NCBI RefSeq assembly: GCF_003074135.1
Contig: NZ_PPDK01000002.1
Span: 124,001-188,000 of the forward strand
Source: Euzebya tangerina
GTDB lineage: Bacteria; Actinomycetota; Nitriliruptoria; Euzebyales; Euzebyaceae
DNA: 64,000 nt
Reading direction: 5' to 3'
Of the stretch, positions 36,837 through 44,879 are shown in pieces. The first letter of the stretch is position 1. Every line of letters begins with the position of its first letter. The position numbers and the translations under genes were made by a program. The notes under the pieces were generated by a model. That model made no database searches, was not told where the DNA came from, and was given only the letters and a program-made list of their open reading frames with translations.

Positions 36837-37585
36837 ATCCGTGCCCGACGGTATGACACCGCTGCGACGAGGGCGGCGACGGTCGCGAAGCCGAGCAGCG
36901 CGACGGCGTTGCCCAGCCGGAGCGGGCCGGCGTCGATGACGCCCAGTGCCAGCTGGGAGAGGTGGTAGGTCGGCCACACCGGAGCGATCTGCGCGACCCA
37001 CTCGGGCATCATCTCGAGTGGGAACCACAAGCCCGAGGCGATGGCCATCGGCATGATGATGGCGTTGAGTATCGCGGTCGTTGCGTTGCCCGACGCCTGT
37101 GCACCGACGGCCATCCCGATGAGCGCGAAGGGGATGACGCTGACCACCATGAGCGCAACGAGTGCCAGCCACTCCAGGATCCCGATCTCCAGCACGCCCA
37201 TGACCCCTGCGGTGAGCGTCATCGCACCGAGGATGCCGACGCAGTAGGGAAAGGCGGCCACGACCTTGGCGCCCAGGATCAGGGGGAGGGGAACGGGGGA
37301 CACTCGTTGGACGCGCAACCAGCCGGCCTCCCGGGACTCGGCCAGGCTGATGCCGGGCGAGAGCATGCCGGCGCCGAGCACGCCGTAGGTCCCGAAGGTC
37401 GCCAGCATCAGCGTGCCGGTCGGCACCGCCTGGTCGGCGGCCTGCTCGGTGCCGAAGAGTCCGACGAACAGGGCGAAGAAGGCCACGGGCATGACGATCG
37501 AGAAGAGGATTGCGGCGGGTTCGCGGATGATGCCGAGCATCTCGTCGCGGATCTCGACGCGGGCGATGGGGGCGAGGGCGGTCAT
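36833..37585 (-). CDS. ABC-2 type transporter permease
   Basis: 250 aa with six hydrophobic segments typical of ABC-2 export permeases. The cytosolic N-terminus (LAPIARVEIRDEMLGIIREP) leads into helix 1 (LFSIVMPVAFFALFVGLFG). The ESREAGWLRVQRVSPVPLP loop between helices 2 and 3 is characteristic of ABC-2 drug/lipid exporters. The last helices contain GLWFPLEMMPEWVAQIAPVW. The substrate is unknown; such exporters paired with DesK-like kinases often handle antimicrobial peptides, lipids or linearmycin-like compounds. It overlaps both neighbours by 4 nt. Confidence 0.9.
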   Translation of the reverse strand: MTALAPIARVEIRDEMLGIIREPAAILFSIVMPVAFFALFVGLFGTEQAADQAVPTGTLMLATFGTYGVLGAGMLSPGISLAESREAGWLRVQRVSPVPLPLILGAKVVAAFPYCVGILGAMTLTAGVMGVLEIGILEWLALVALMVVSVIPFALIGMAVGAQASGNATTAILNAIIMPMAIASGLWFPLEMMPEWVAQIAPVWPTYHLSQLALGVIDAGPLRLGNAVALLGFATVAALVAAVSYRRARI

Positions 37586-38601
37586 CGGATGTGCTCCAGT
37601 TCCATGGGGGATGTGATGGTGGTGGAAGTGGTGGGTGGCGTGGTCGGCATGCCGGTGGAGATGGCGGCGACGGCCTCGTCGAGGCTCGCGGTCTCGACCC
37701 GCAGATCGGTGATCTGCGAATCCTGCTCGAACAGCTGTCGGAGAAGGTCCTCGGGATGGCTGGTGACGATGGTCAGGAGGTCGCCGTCGGCCCTGCAGGA
37801 CACGACTCCGTGGAGCCGGCGGACCCGGTCGATGGACAGCGTCGTGGAGAGCGTGACCGTGCGGTTGGGCAGCCGGCCCGTGAGCCGTCGCGGTGTCTCG
37901 TCGGCCACGATCCGGCCGTCGGCGATGACAACGACCCGGTCGGCCATGGCCCCGGCCTCGTCCATGAGGTGGGTGGTCATCAAGATCGCCATGCCCTGGT
38001 CTCGTCGGACCTGCAGGTCGTTCCAGAACTGGCGGCGCGTGCTCGAGTCCAGACCAACCGTGGGCTCGTCCAGGACCAACAGGACGGGCTGGGTCACCAG
38101 CGCCCGAGCCAGCCAGACACGCTGCTGCTGTCCACCCGACAGCTCCTTGGTGCGGCGGGACGCCAGGTCGCGGATGTCGAGCTCGTCCAGGACTGCGGCC
38201 GCGCGTGGCGCCGGAACGCCATGTCGGACCGCCTCACCACCGACGATCTCGCTGACGGTCAGGTGTCGTGGAAAGCCTGCGGTCTGCTGCACGACACCGA
38301 GCGCCCGGCGTGTCGCCTGGTCGCGCGGGTCGCCACCTCCTACACGGACCGAGCCGTGGTCGGGCGCGCGGAGGCCAGTGATGCAGTCGACCAGCGTGGT
38401 CTTGCCGGCGCCATTGGGGCCCAGCAGCGCCACGATCTCACCCGGGCCGACCTGGAGGTCCGCGCCGGCGAGTGCCGGCCTGGCCGCGCTCGGGTGGGTG
38501 CCGGGGTAGGTGAAGGTCACGCCGTGGGCGATGCAGGGCAGGGCTTGCGCGGGTCGTTGGGTGCTGCTGGTGGTGCTTGCTCTGGTGGTCATGTGGATCA
38601 C
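37582..38601 (-). CDS. ABC transporter ATP-binding protein
   Basis: 339 aa. Walker A LLGPNGAGKTTLVDCITG, Q-loop VVQQTAGFPRHLTV, signature TKELSGGQQQRVWLARAL, Walker B LLVLDEPTVGLDS and H-loop ILMTTHLMDEA. A C-terminal extension (about 235-320) with a VTLS...DLLTIVTS fold is common in ABC-2 exporter ATPases. The GTG at 38601 has GAGGG five nt upstream and is preferred; ATG 38592 is a possible alternative. The C-terminus is Thr/Pro-rich (TTPPTTSTT). It is the first gene of the ATPase-permease-kinase-regulator operon and is divergent from rseP. Confidence 0.92.
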   Translation of the reverse strand: MIHMTTRASTTSSTQRPAQALPCIAHGVTFTYPGTHPSAARPALAGADLQVGPGEIVALLGPNGAGKTTLVDCITGLRAPDHGSVRVGGGDPRDQATRRALGVVQQTAGFPRHLTVSEIVGGEAVRHGVPAPRAAAVLDELDIRDLASRRTKELSGGQQQRVWLARALVTQPVLLVLDEPTVGLDSSTRRQFWNDLQVRRDQGMAILMTTHLMDEAGAMADRVVVIADGRIVADETPRRLTGRLPNRTVTLSTTLSIDRVRRLHGVVSCRADGDLLTIVTSHPEDLLRQLFEQDSQITDLRVETASLDEAVAAISTGMPTTPPTTSTTITSPMELEHIR

Positions 38602-38652
38602 CGTGACCCTCAGCCGACCACTCCGGTAGTGCCGCTTGTCAGGACCTGCGCG

Positions 38653-38681
38653 TGACAGATGTCATCTGGGGTGTCATCTGG
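38653..38681. promoter_or_regulatory. Candidate operator between the ABC/two-component operon and rseP
   Basis: TGACA (38653-38657) faces TGTCA (38660-38664) as an inverted repeat with a 2-nt centre, and TGTCATCTGG occurs twice with a 12-bp period (38660-38669, 38672-38681). Dyad plus direct repeat suits a dimeric NarL-type regulator. It lies 52-80 nt upstream of the ATPase start and 50-79 nt upstream of rseP. Confidence 0.45.
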
Positions 38682-38731
38682 TTCAGTCGTGATCTGCACA
38701 GCCCCCCGGGGCGCGGCACCCTTGAGCCAAC

Positions 38732-39916
38732 ATGTTCGTCGCACTCTTCGTCATCGTGATCGTGGGTGCGATCGTGCTGCACGAGTTGGGTCACTTCGCC
38801 ACGGCCAAGGCCTTCGGCATGAAGGCCAGCCAGTTCTTCGTCGGCTTCGGACCCACGATCTGGTCGACGCAGCGCGGGGAGACCGAGTACGGGGTCAAGT
38901 GGATCCCAGCCGGCGGGTTCGTGAAGATCATCGGCATGACCCCGTGGGAGGACACGGACCCGGCGGACGACGGCAGGCTCTTCTACCAGTACGCACCCTG
39001 GAAGCGGTTCATCGTGCTGGTCTCCGGCTCGGTCATCCACGTGATCCTCGCGATCCTGTTCCTCCTCGGCGGTCTGGCCTTCGTCGGCGTGGACGTGCTG
39101 ACCAACGGCGTCAGCCAGGTGTCGGAGGCCAGCCCGGCGGAGGCAGCCGGTCTGGAGGCGGGGGAGGAGATCGTTGCCGTCGATGGTGAGGCCACACCGA
39201 CGTTCGACGCCATCAGTGCCGCAGTGGCCGACCGCTTCGGCGACACGCTGACGCTGACGATCGCCGGTGGCGGCAGCGAGCGGACGGTGGAGGTCACCCT
39301 CGACGTTCCCCACCCCAACCCGGATCGTGCGGGCTTCGGCTTTCTCGGCGTGTCCCCCGAGGTCGAGCAGCGCGCCTTCGGTGTGGCCGACGCAACCCGC
39401 ATCGTCTTCGCCCCCTCGGCCTCCGAGGCGTTGGTCGGTACAGGCCAGAACTACTCGTTTGCGTTCTTGACGACCACCACGGTCGAGGGGCTGACACAGG
39501 TGTTCAGCCTGGAGGGGCTGGGCCGCTTCTTCGGTTCTCTGGATGAGGATGCGCCACGCGAGGAGGAGTCGGTGACCTCCTTGGTCGGAGCTGGCCAGAT
39601 CGTCAGCGAGTTCGGCAACCGCGGCGAGATCTTCGCGGTGCTGGTCGTGCTGGCCCAGCTGAACCTCGTGCTCGGGATACTCAACATGCTCCCGCTGCCG
39701 CCGTTGGATGGTGGCCACGTCGCGGTCATGTTCATCGAGGAGGCCGTGAACGGTGCCCGTCGACTGCGCGGGGCCGCGAAGGCCCGACCCAAGTTCCACC
39801 TCAACCCCAGCATCGTCACACCGGTGGCGCTTGCGGTCATCGCGTTCTTCCTGGTCCTAACCAGTGCAGCGCTGTACCTCGACATCACCTCCCCGGCCTC
39901 GGAACTGGTCCAGTAG
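38732..39916 (+). CDS. rseP: Site-2 intramembrane metalloprotease RseP
   Basis: 394 aa M50 protease. Zinc-binding HELGHFATAKAFGM (HExxH) is in the first helix; the family GxxxG/FGPTIWS region and a PDZ domain (about 125-200: VSEASPAEAAGLEAGEEIVAVDG) follow; the third metal ligand is in ILNMLPLPPLDGGHV. It cleaves anti-sigma factors or signal peptide remnants within the cytoplasmic membrane. The ATG at 38732 lacks a ribosome binding site; CACCCT 9 nt upstream may be its -10, so it may be leaderless. The last 60 nt overlap the convergent hypothetical gene at 39857. Confidence 0.93.
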   Translation: MFVALFVIVIVGAIVLHELGHFATAKAFGMKASQFFVGFGPTIWSTQRGETEYGVKWIPAGGFVKIIGMTPWEDTDPADDGRLFYQYAPWKRFIVLVSGSVIHVILAILFLLGGLAFVGVDVLTNGVSQVSEASPAEAAGLEAGEEIVAVDGEATPTFDAISAAVADRFGDTLTLTIAGGGSERTVEVTLDVPHPNPDRAGFGFLGVSPEVEQRAFGVADATRIVFAPSASEALVGTGQNYSFAFLTTTTVEGLTQVFSLEGLGRFFGSLDEDAPREEESVTSLVGAGQIVSEFGNRGEIFAVLVVLAQLNLVLGILNMLPLPPLDGGHVAVMFIEEAVNGARRLRGAAKARPKFHLNPSIVTPVALAVIAFFLVLTSAALYLDITSPASELVQ

Positions 39917-40555
39917 CACGTCCAGGTAGGCGGCGGTGTCTGTTGACCACGCGAAGCGATGACCCAGCCGCTCGCAGCGGGAGATCTGCGTGATCAGCGC
40001 CGCAGCCTGATCCGTACCGGGCACCGGCACCGGGGTCGCCTCGCTGGCGGCCACCGCCAGTGCGCTCGGGATGAACCCGAGCGCGTTCACCTCGCAGATC
40101 ATCTCACCCAGCCGGACCTCGCCGGTCTCGGTTCGGTCGTAGGCCCGAAGTCGGTTGAGTGACAGGGGCGGGGTCGTGCTGCCGTCGACGGAGTGGATGG
40201 TCAGGACCGGCTGGCGCAGGTCACCATCCTCGCTGACCGGCGGAATGGGATCCTCGAGCGACCACGCGCGACCCGCGAGCGAGATCATCAGGCGGTCCGC
40301 GCCCAGGCCGGCCGCCACGGCGAGCACCTCCAGCACCGGACGATGGTGGCCGCCGGTCGTGAAGGGGCGGAGGGTGGTCAGGAACACCGCCTGCTCGCCT
40401 TGGAAGGCGACACACGACGGCTTGACCTCGCCACCCTGCTCGAGATCGTGGACGGCGAGGCTGGTGAGCAGGTCGGACTGGGTGTCCCACCGCGGTATCG
40501 GGTCGTGGATGTCAGAGAACGGTCCTGGTGCGGTCATGGGGTCACGGTGGCGCAT
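39857..40555 (-). CDS. Hypothetical protein
   Basis: 232 aa, no family recognised. The sequence has a normal amino acid balance, no signal peptide and no membrane segment. It has a mixed alpha/beta look with [35 protein letters not shown] and [15 protein letters not shown] stretches, so a soluble cytoplasmic protein is likely. The stop lies 60 nt inside the 3' end of rseP (convergent overlap). ATG 40537 is an alternative start 6 codons in; neither has a clear ribosome binding site. It is divergent from ispG across a gap with two palindromes. Confidence 0.6.
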   Translation of the reverse strand: MRHRDPMTAPGPFSDIHDPIPRWDTQSDLLTSLAVHDLEQGGEVKPSCVAFQGEQAVFLTTLRPFTTGGHHRPVLEVLAVAAGLGADRLMISLAGRAWSLEDPIPPVSEDGDLRQPVLTIHSVDGSTTPPLSLNRLRAYDRTETGEVRLGEMICEVNALGFIPSALAVAASEATPVPVPGTDQAAALITQISRCERLGHRFAWSTDTAAYLDVLLDQFRGRGGDVEVQRCTG

Positions 40556-40570
40556 CGGGCAGCCAAGAAC

Positions 40571-40602
40571 GTGCGCTCAGCGCACAGCCTGTGGACAGGC
40601 TG
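40571..40602. promoter_or_regulatory. Two adjacent palindromes in the ispG divergent promoter region
   Basis: GTGCGC-tca-GCGCAC (40571-40585) is followed by an 8-2-8 dyad CAGCCTGT-gg-ACAGGCTG (40585-40602), sharing one base. Each is perfect. The second contains CTGTCCACA on the minus strand, one mismatch from a DnaA box. They could be regulator sites or RNA hairpins. Confidence 0.4.
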
Positions 40603-40652
40603 CGGTACACCAACGGCCGACCCGTGCACGTCTTGCTCGCAGCGGTGCTGGG

Positions 40653-40658
40653 TAGCCT
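40653..40658 (+). promoter_or_regulatory. -10 box of a leaderless promoter (ispG)
   Basis: TAGCCT ends 8 nt before ATG 40667; the intervening ttttgcctg-like stretch contains no ribosome binding site. This supports ATG 40667 as the start. Confidence 0.5.
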
Positions 40659-40666
40659 TTTGCCTG

Positions 40667-41860
40667 ATGTCGCAGACTCCGACCAAATCCGGCAAGAAGT
40701 CACTCCCGATCCTCCCGACGACGCCCGAGACGGCTCCGCACCAGGAGCCCCCGGTCCGGCGTGAGACCCGACAGATCGATGTCGGAGGCGTGAAGGTCGG
40801 TGGTGGCGCCCCGATCAGCGTGCAGACGATGACCACGACGCCGACCCACGACGTCAACGCCACCCTGCAGCAGATCGCGGCCATGAACGCGGCTGGCGTC
40901 GACATCGTCCGCGTCGCCGTTCCGCGGCAGGAGGACGCCGACGCCCTCTCCACGATCGCCAAGCAGTCGACGGTGCCCGTGGTCAGCGACATCCACTTCC
41001 AGTGGAAGTACGCCATGCAGGCCATCGAGGCAGGCGTGGCCAAGGTCCGCATCAACCCGGGCAACATCCACAAGGCCGGCGACACCTCGAAGGTGAAGGT
41101 CATCGGCGACGCGGCCAAGGCGGCCGGCATCCCCATCCGCATCGGTGTCAACGGCGGGTCGCTGGAGAAGCGCCTCGTCGTGAAGCACGGCGGTGTCACG
41201 CCGGAGGCCCTGGTCGAGTCGGCACTCGACGAGGTGAAGATCCTCGAGGACGTCGACTTCACCGACATCGCCATCTCCGTCAAGCACTCCGACCCCTGGA
41301 CCATGATCCAGACCTATCGGCTGCTCAGCGAGAGGACCGACTACCCGCTCCACCTCGGTGTGACCGAGGCCGGCCCGATGGGCACGGGCACGATCAAGTC
41401 GGCGGTGGGCATCGGTGCGCTGCTGAGCGAGGGGATCGGCGACACCATCAGGGTCTCCCTGTCCGCCGACCCCGTCGAGGAGGTCAAAGCCGGCATCACC
41501 ATGCTCGAGGCTCTCCATCTGCGGGAACGCGGCCTCGATGTCGTGTCCTGCCCCTCGTGCGGCCGTGCCGAGGTCGACGTCTACACCCTGGCGGAGAGCG
41601 TCCAGAAGGGGCTCGAAGGCATCGACGTCCCGCTTCGCGTCGCCGTCATGGGCTGTGTGGTCAACGGCCCCGGCGAGGCGCGTGAAGCCGACCTGGGGGT
41701 GGCGGCCGGCAAGGGCAAGGGCCAGATCCTGAAGAAGGGCGAGGTCCTGTTCACGGTCGGGGAGGACGAGATCGTGGAGACCCTGGTTCACTTCGCCAAC
41801 GAGATGGCCGAGGAGATCCGGGCCGAGCGTGGCGAGGGCGAGCCAGCCGTTGTCTCCTGA
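40667..41860 (+). CDS. ispG: 4-hydroxy-3-methylbut-2-en-1-yl diphosphate synthase
   Basis: 397 aa from ATG 40667. A TIM-barrel domain opens with [19 protein letters not shown] and contains [15 protein letters not shown] and [11 protein letters not shown]. The C-terminal [4Fe-4S] domain has [18 protein letters not shown] and [18 protein letters not shown], which together give the three cluster cysteines. It converts MEcPP to HMBPP in the MEP pathway, the step after those fed by dxr. The first 40 residues are Lys/Thr/Pro-rich and poorly conserved. Its last 32 nt overlap the next gene. Confidence 0.96.
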   Translation: MSQTPTKSGKKSLPILPTTPETAPHQEPPVRRETRQIDVGGVKVGGGAPISVQTMTTTPTHDVNATLQQIAAMNAAGVDIVRVAVPRQEDADALSTIAKQSTVPVVSDIHFQWKYAMQAIEAGVAKVRINPGNIHKAGDTSKVKVIGDAAKAAGIPIRIGVNGGSLEKRLVVKHGGVTPEALVESALDEVKILEDVDFTDIAISVKHSDPWTMIQTYRLLSERTDYPLHLGVTEAGPMGTGTIKSAVGIGALLSEGIGDTIRVSLSADPVEEVKAGITMLEALHLRERGLDVVSCPSCGRAEVDVYTLAESVQKGLEGIDVPLRVAVMGCVVNGPGEAREADLGVAAGKGKGQILKKGEVLFTVGEDEIVETLVHFANEMAEEIRAERGEGEPAVVS

Positions 41861-42674
41861 TCTCCAGGCCGAACTCGCCACGGCGACCCGGATCGGGCGG
41901 GACGCAGCAGAGCTCGCGCTGTCCTGGTTCCACCGCGGCGTCGAATGGATCGAGAAGGACCCGGGCGACCTGGTCTCCGTCGCCGATCGAGAGACCGAGT
42001 CGCTGATCGCCGACCGTCTGGCGTGTTCGTTCCCGGATGACCTCGTGATCGGCGAGGAGGGCACCGGTGCGGGTCGGACGCCGAAGCCGGGGCAGCGGCG
42101 CTGGTACGTCGACCCGATCGATGGCACGACCAACTTCCTCAAGGGTCTGCCGACCTGGGGGATCAGCATCGGCCTGGCCGACGGCGACGACGAGTTGCTC
42201 CTCGGCGTCGTGATCCTCCCCGCCACCGGGAGCGTCTTCACGGCGGCACGTGGGCTCGGCGCCACCCGCAACGGCGTCCCGATCCGCTGTCAGGACACCA
42301 CGGACCTCGGTCGCACCCTGGTCACCTACGCGATCACCGGCACCGGATCGCAGCACTTCGGCGGGGACGCCGCGATGATGGCGGGCTTTCGCGCGCTGAC
42401 GCGCCGGACGCTGGGTACCCGGATGCAGGGCTGCTCGGTGGCGGATCTCACCTGCATGGCCGAGGGGACGATCGACGCGAGCATGGCGGGCGGGATGAAC
42501 GCGTGGGATGTGGCCGCCGGGCTGATCATCGCCCGTGAGGCGGGGGTGACCGTCACGACGCTCGAGGGGGAGGAGGCGACGGGCCCTGCAACGGTCTACG
42601 TCGCCAGCCCACCTGGTGTCCACGCCGAGCTTCGGACGATCCTCGCGGACCACGGCGCCTTGCCGAACCCGTGA
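41829..42674 (+). CDS. Inositol monophosphatase family protein
   Basis: 281 aa lithium-sensitive phosphatase fold. Metal-binding motifs: VIGEEGTG (Glu), [16 protein letters not shown] (the DPIDGTTN signature) and [19 protein letters not shown] (second signature with WD). Substrates in the family include inositol-1-phosphate, histidinol-phosphate, fructose-1,6-bisphosphate and 3'-phosphoadenosine nucleotides; the sequence alone does not decide. GTG 41829 overlaps ispG by 32 nt in another frame; a start nearer the family N-terminus ([17 protein letters not shown]) cannot be excluded. The MmcQ-like gene is convergent. Confidence 0.88.
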   Translation: MARASQPLSPDLQAELATATRIGRDAAELALSWFHRGVEWIEKDPGDLVSVADRETESLIADRLACSFPDDLVIGEEGTGAGRTPKPGQRRWYVDPIDGTTNFLKGLPTWGISIGLADGDDELLLGVVILPATGSVFTAARGLGATRNGVPIRCQDTTDLGRTLVTYAITGTGSQHFGGDAAMMAGFRALTRRTLGTRMQGCSVADLTCMAEGTIDASMAGGMNAWDVAAGLIIAREAGVTVTTLEGEEATGPATVYVASPPGVHAELRTILADHGALPNP

Positions 42675-42722
42675 CGCGGCCCAACCCGCGACTCGGCCCA
42701 ACCCGTGACGCGGCCCAACCCG
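42672..42722. repeat. Three 17-bp tandem repeats in a convergent gap
   Basis: Units starting at 42672, 42689 and 42706 match ygacgcggcccaacccg, with cggcccaacccg invariant apart from one or two substitutions at the unit start. The array begins at the stop codon of the phosphatase gene and fills the gap to the convergent MmcQ-like gene. Confidence 0.85.
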
Positions 42723-42736
42723 TGCGTCCGAGCCGG

Positions 42737-43123
42737 CTACTCCAACTCTGCGATGAGCCGGGCCGGCGCGGTCAGCCGGTAGGAGGCGTCCAGCAGCTCC
42801 CGCACCTCCGCCCAGTCGGCGTGCGCCTCGAGGTCGATTCCGATCCAACCCGAGGGTCCGAGGTAGGCCGGCGTGTAGGTCCTGGGATCATCGAGGAGCG
42901 CCAGGCGGTCCTCCGGATCCGACTTCAGCACCAGCGACTGCGGGTGCTGCACCCACTCGCCGTCGACCTTCAGGGACCCGCCGTAGTACGCAAAGACCTT
43001 CTTGGTGTAGAAGGCCGGTCGGCCGTGTGAGGTCTTCTCCGCGGCGCCAGGGAACTCCGCGGCCAACGCCCGGACCTGCAGCAGCATCGGGTCGTCGTCG
43101 TCGAACATGGGGGTGTGGGCCAT
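42737..43123 (-). CDS. MmcQ/YjbR family DNA-binding-like protein
   Basis: 128 aa from ATG 43123. The family pattern is visible: MLLQVRALAAEFPGAAEKTSHGRPAFYT is spread over the first strand-helix (key residues PGAAEKTSHGRPAF), then VFAYYGG, SLVLKSDPEDRLALL, TYTPAYLGPSGWIGIDLE and ELLDASYRLTAPARLIAEL. The fold resembles a CyaY-like DNA-binding domain, but the cellular role is unknown. The start is chosen because TACGGT ends 7 nt upstream; the longer reading frame to 43189 would overlap the divergent potassium channel gene. No ribosome binding site, so a leaderless mRNA is likely. Confidence 0.88.
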   Translation of the reverse strand: MAHTPMFDDDDPMLLQVRALAAEFPGAAEKTSHGRPAFYTKKVFAYYGGSLKVDGEWVQHPQSLVLKSDPEDRLALLDDPRTYTPAYLGPSGWIGIDLEAHADWAEVRELLDASYRLTAPARLIAELE

Positions 43124-43130
43124 GGCCCCG

Positions 43131-43140
43131 ACCGTACGCT
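43131..43140. promoter_or_regulatory. Overlapping divergent -10 boxes (MmcQ-like and potassium channel genes)
   Basis: TACGGT on the minus strand (43136-43131) and TACGCT on the plus strand (43135-43140) share two bases. The first is 7 nt from ATG 43123, the second 10 nt from ATG 43151. If both are used, polymerase cannot occupy them together. Confidence 0.4.
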
Positions 43141-43150
43141 GCGGTACCGG

Positions 43151-44197
43151 ATGAGCAGCTTCAGCGATCCCGGACCCGACCGGGTCCACGTCGGGCGACT
43201 ACCCGTCACCCGGCGTCTGGCCTTCGCCGGCACCTTCTTCGTGTTCGTGGTCATCGGCGGCATCGTCGGCTACGTCACGACCCAGGACGCCAGCCTGGCC
43301 GAGGCCAGCTACTTCACGATCATCACGATCTTCGCAGTCGGGTTCGACGAGACGATCACGCTGGACGCCACCGGTCGGGTGCTGACCAGTGGGGTGATCC
43401 TGCTCGGAGTCGGCTCATTCACCTTCCTCACCATCACCCTCATCGAGTTCTTCGTCGAGGGTCACCTGCTGGATCTCGTCGGGAGACGCCGTATGGAACG
43501 CGAACTGGCCGAGCTGGACGCCCACATGATCATCTGCGGGTTCGGTCGGGTGGGCCTGCAGGTCTCGGAGGACCTGAGACAAGCCGGTCGCCAGCACATC
43601 GTGATCGACACCGACGAGAACCGACTGGAGAGCGTCGTTGGGACCGGCGTCGCCCACATCGTCGGGGACGCCACCGACGAGCGGGTCCTGGAGCGAGCCC
43701 AGATCGCCCGTGCAACCGGGCTTGCGGTCTGCACCGACGACGACGCCGAGAACGTCCTGATCGCCCTGACGGCCAAGATCATGCGACCTGAGCTGTTCAT
43801 CGTCGTGCGGATCAAGAACACGCGGAACGTCACGAAGGCACAGCAGGCCGGAGCCGACCGGGTCATCGCCCCGACCGAGATCGGTGGTCGTCGCATCGCG
43901 GCGCTGCTCACCAAGCCTGAGGTCGTCGACTTCCTCGACATCGTCACGCACTCCTCCGACATCGACCTGGTCCTCGAGGAGGTGACGCTGTCGGAGCGCT
44001 CACCCTTGGTCGGTCGGACGCTGGCGAACGCCGGGCTGCGGGACAAGTACGGTGCCAACGTGGTTGCCATCCGCCGGGCTGGCAAGGACCGCCCGACCAC
44101 GCGCCCGGATCCGATGGTGGCGCTCCAGGCCGGCGACGTGCTGGTGGTGATCGGCGCGCAGGAGGAGCTCAGCCGCATCCAGCGGCAACTCGGCTGA
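43151..44197 (+). CDS. Two-TM potassium channel-like protein with RCK (TrkA-N/TrkA-C) domains
   Basis: 348 aa. Two membrane helices (residues about 23-42 and 78-101) flank a pore loop at 52-68. The K+ filter TVGYGD is replaced by AVGFDE, so the second Gly is missing. The cytosolic RCK N domain has the Rossmann motif MIICGFGRVGLQVSEDL, VIDTDENRLE, GDATDERVLERAQI and ALTAKIMRPELFIVVRIKN, followed by a TrkA-C domain (about 255-348, LVGRTLANAGLRDKYGANVV, LQAGDVLVVIGAQEEL). Related proteins (MthK-like, Kch) gate K+ flux by nucleotides or Ca2+. Whether the altered filter conducts K+ is unclear. ATG 43151 is selected since the longer frame would overlap the MmcQ-like promoter. Confidence 0.88.
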   Translation: MSSFSDPGPDRVHVGRLPVTRRLAFAGTFFVFVVIGGIVGYVTTQDASLAEASYFTIITIFAVGFDETITLDATGRVLTSGVILLGVGSFTFLTITLIEFFVEGHLLDLVGRRRMERELAELDAHMIICGFGRVGLQVSEDLRQAGRQHIVIDTDENRLESVVGTGVAHIVGDATDERVLERAQIARATGLAVCTDDDAENVLIALTAKIMRPELFIVVRIKNTRNVTKAQQAGADRVIAPTEIGGRRIAALLTKPEVVDFLDIVTHSSDIDLVLEEVTLSERSPLVGRTLANAGLRDKYGANVVAIRRAGKDRPTTRPDPMVALQAGDVLVVIGAQEELSRIQRQLG

Positions 44198-44259
44198 GCT
44201 CGCTGCGGTTCGGTGGCAAAGGCGGATCGGGCTTGTCTGACCGCGACGACCAGCGCTGC

Positions 44260-44275
44260 TAGGCTTCCGCAAATG
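44260..44275 (+). promoter_or_regulatory. rimP-nusA-infB promoter -10 with an in-frame ATG 7 nt downstream
   Basis: TAGGCT (44260-44265) is followed by 7 nt and ATG 44273, which is in frame with rimP and would extend it by 35 residues. A TTGTCT at 44233-44238 is 21 nt upstream of the -10, too far for a classical -35. Confidence 0.35.
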
Positions 44276-44377
44276 CTGGTCGCGCGAGCGACCGGGCTCT
44301 CTTCGGAGCTGGACAACTTCAACGCGGAGCCCGACGCACCGCCCGTCCACCCCACTACATCCGAAGGGAGCACCGTC

Positions 44378-44836
44378 ATGGCCGACCTCGCCGACGCCGT
44401 CGAACGGCTGGCGCGCCCGCTTGCCGAGGACGGGGATCTGGACGTCCTCGACGTGGTGGTGAAGGGGACCGGCCCCCGGCAGCGCGTCCAGGTGATCGTG
44501 GACCGCAAGGGCGGCGTGACGCTGGATGCGTGCCGACAGCTGGCCAAGGCGCTCAGCAAGCAACTCGACACCGACGACCCCACGGATGACCGGTACACCC
44601 TGGAGGTCACGTCCCCAGGCATCGACTGGCCGCTGTCCGACCAGGCCTCCTTCGACCGGGTGGAGGGACGGACCGTCCACGTCCGCCTGGGGCAGGACGG
44701 CCGACAGACCGGTGAGGTGCGCGGCACCGTCGGACCCGCCGGCAGCGATGCGGTCCAGATCACCGATTCCGCTGGCGAGGCTCACACGGTGGCCTACGAC
44801 CACATCCTCTCGGCCAAGCAGGAGGTGCGCTGGTGA
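44378..44836 (+). CDS. rimP: Ribosome maturation factor RimP
   Basis: 152 aa from ATG 44378. The family pattern RLARPLAEDGDLDVLDVVV, RVQVIVDRKGGVTLDACRQ, LDTDDPTDDRYTLEVTSPG and IDWPLSDQASFDRVEGR is clear. RimP helps assemble the 30S 5' and central domains. ATG 44378 has GAAGGGAG 7 nt upstream and starts where family homology begins. A 35-residue extension from ATG 44273 (MLVARATGLSS...) is possible if the transcript is leaderless. It heads rimP-nusA-infB. Confidence 0.92.
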   Translation: MADLADAVERLARPLAEDGDLDVLDVVVKGTGPRQRVQVIVDRKGGVTLDACRQLAKALSKQLDTDDPTDDRYTLEVTSPGIDWPLSDQASFDRVEGRTVHVRLGQDGRQTGEVRGTVGPAGSDAVQITDSAGEAHTVAYDHILSAKQEVRW

Positions 44837-44879
44837 TGACCTCATCCCACCTCCTGAACCCACAGCAGGAAGGACTCTC

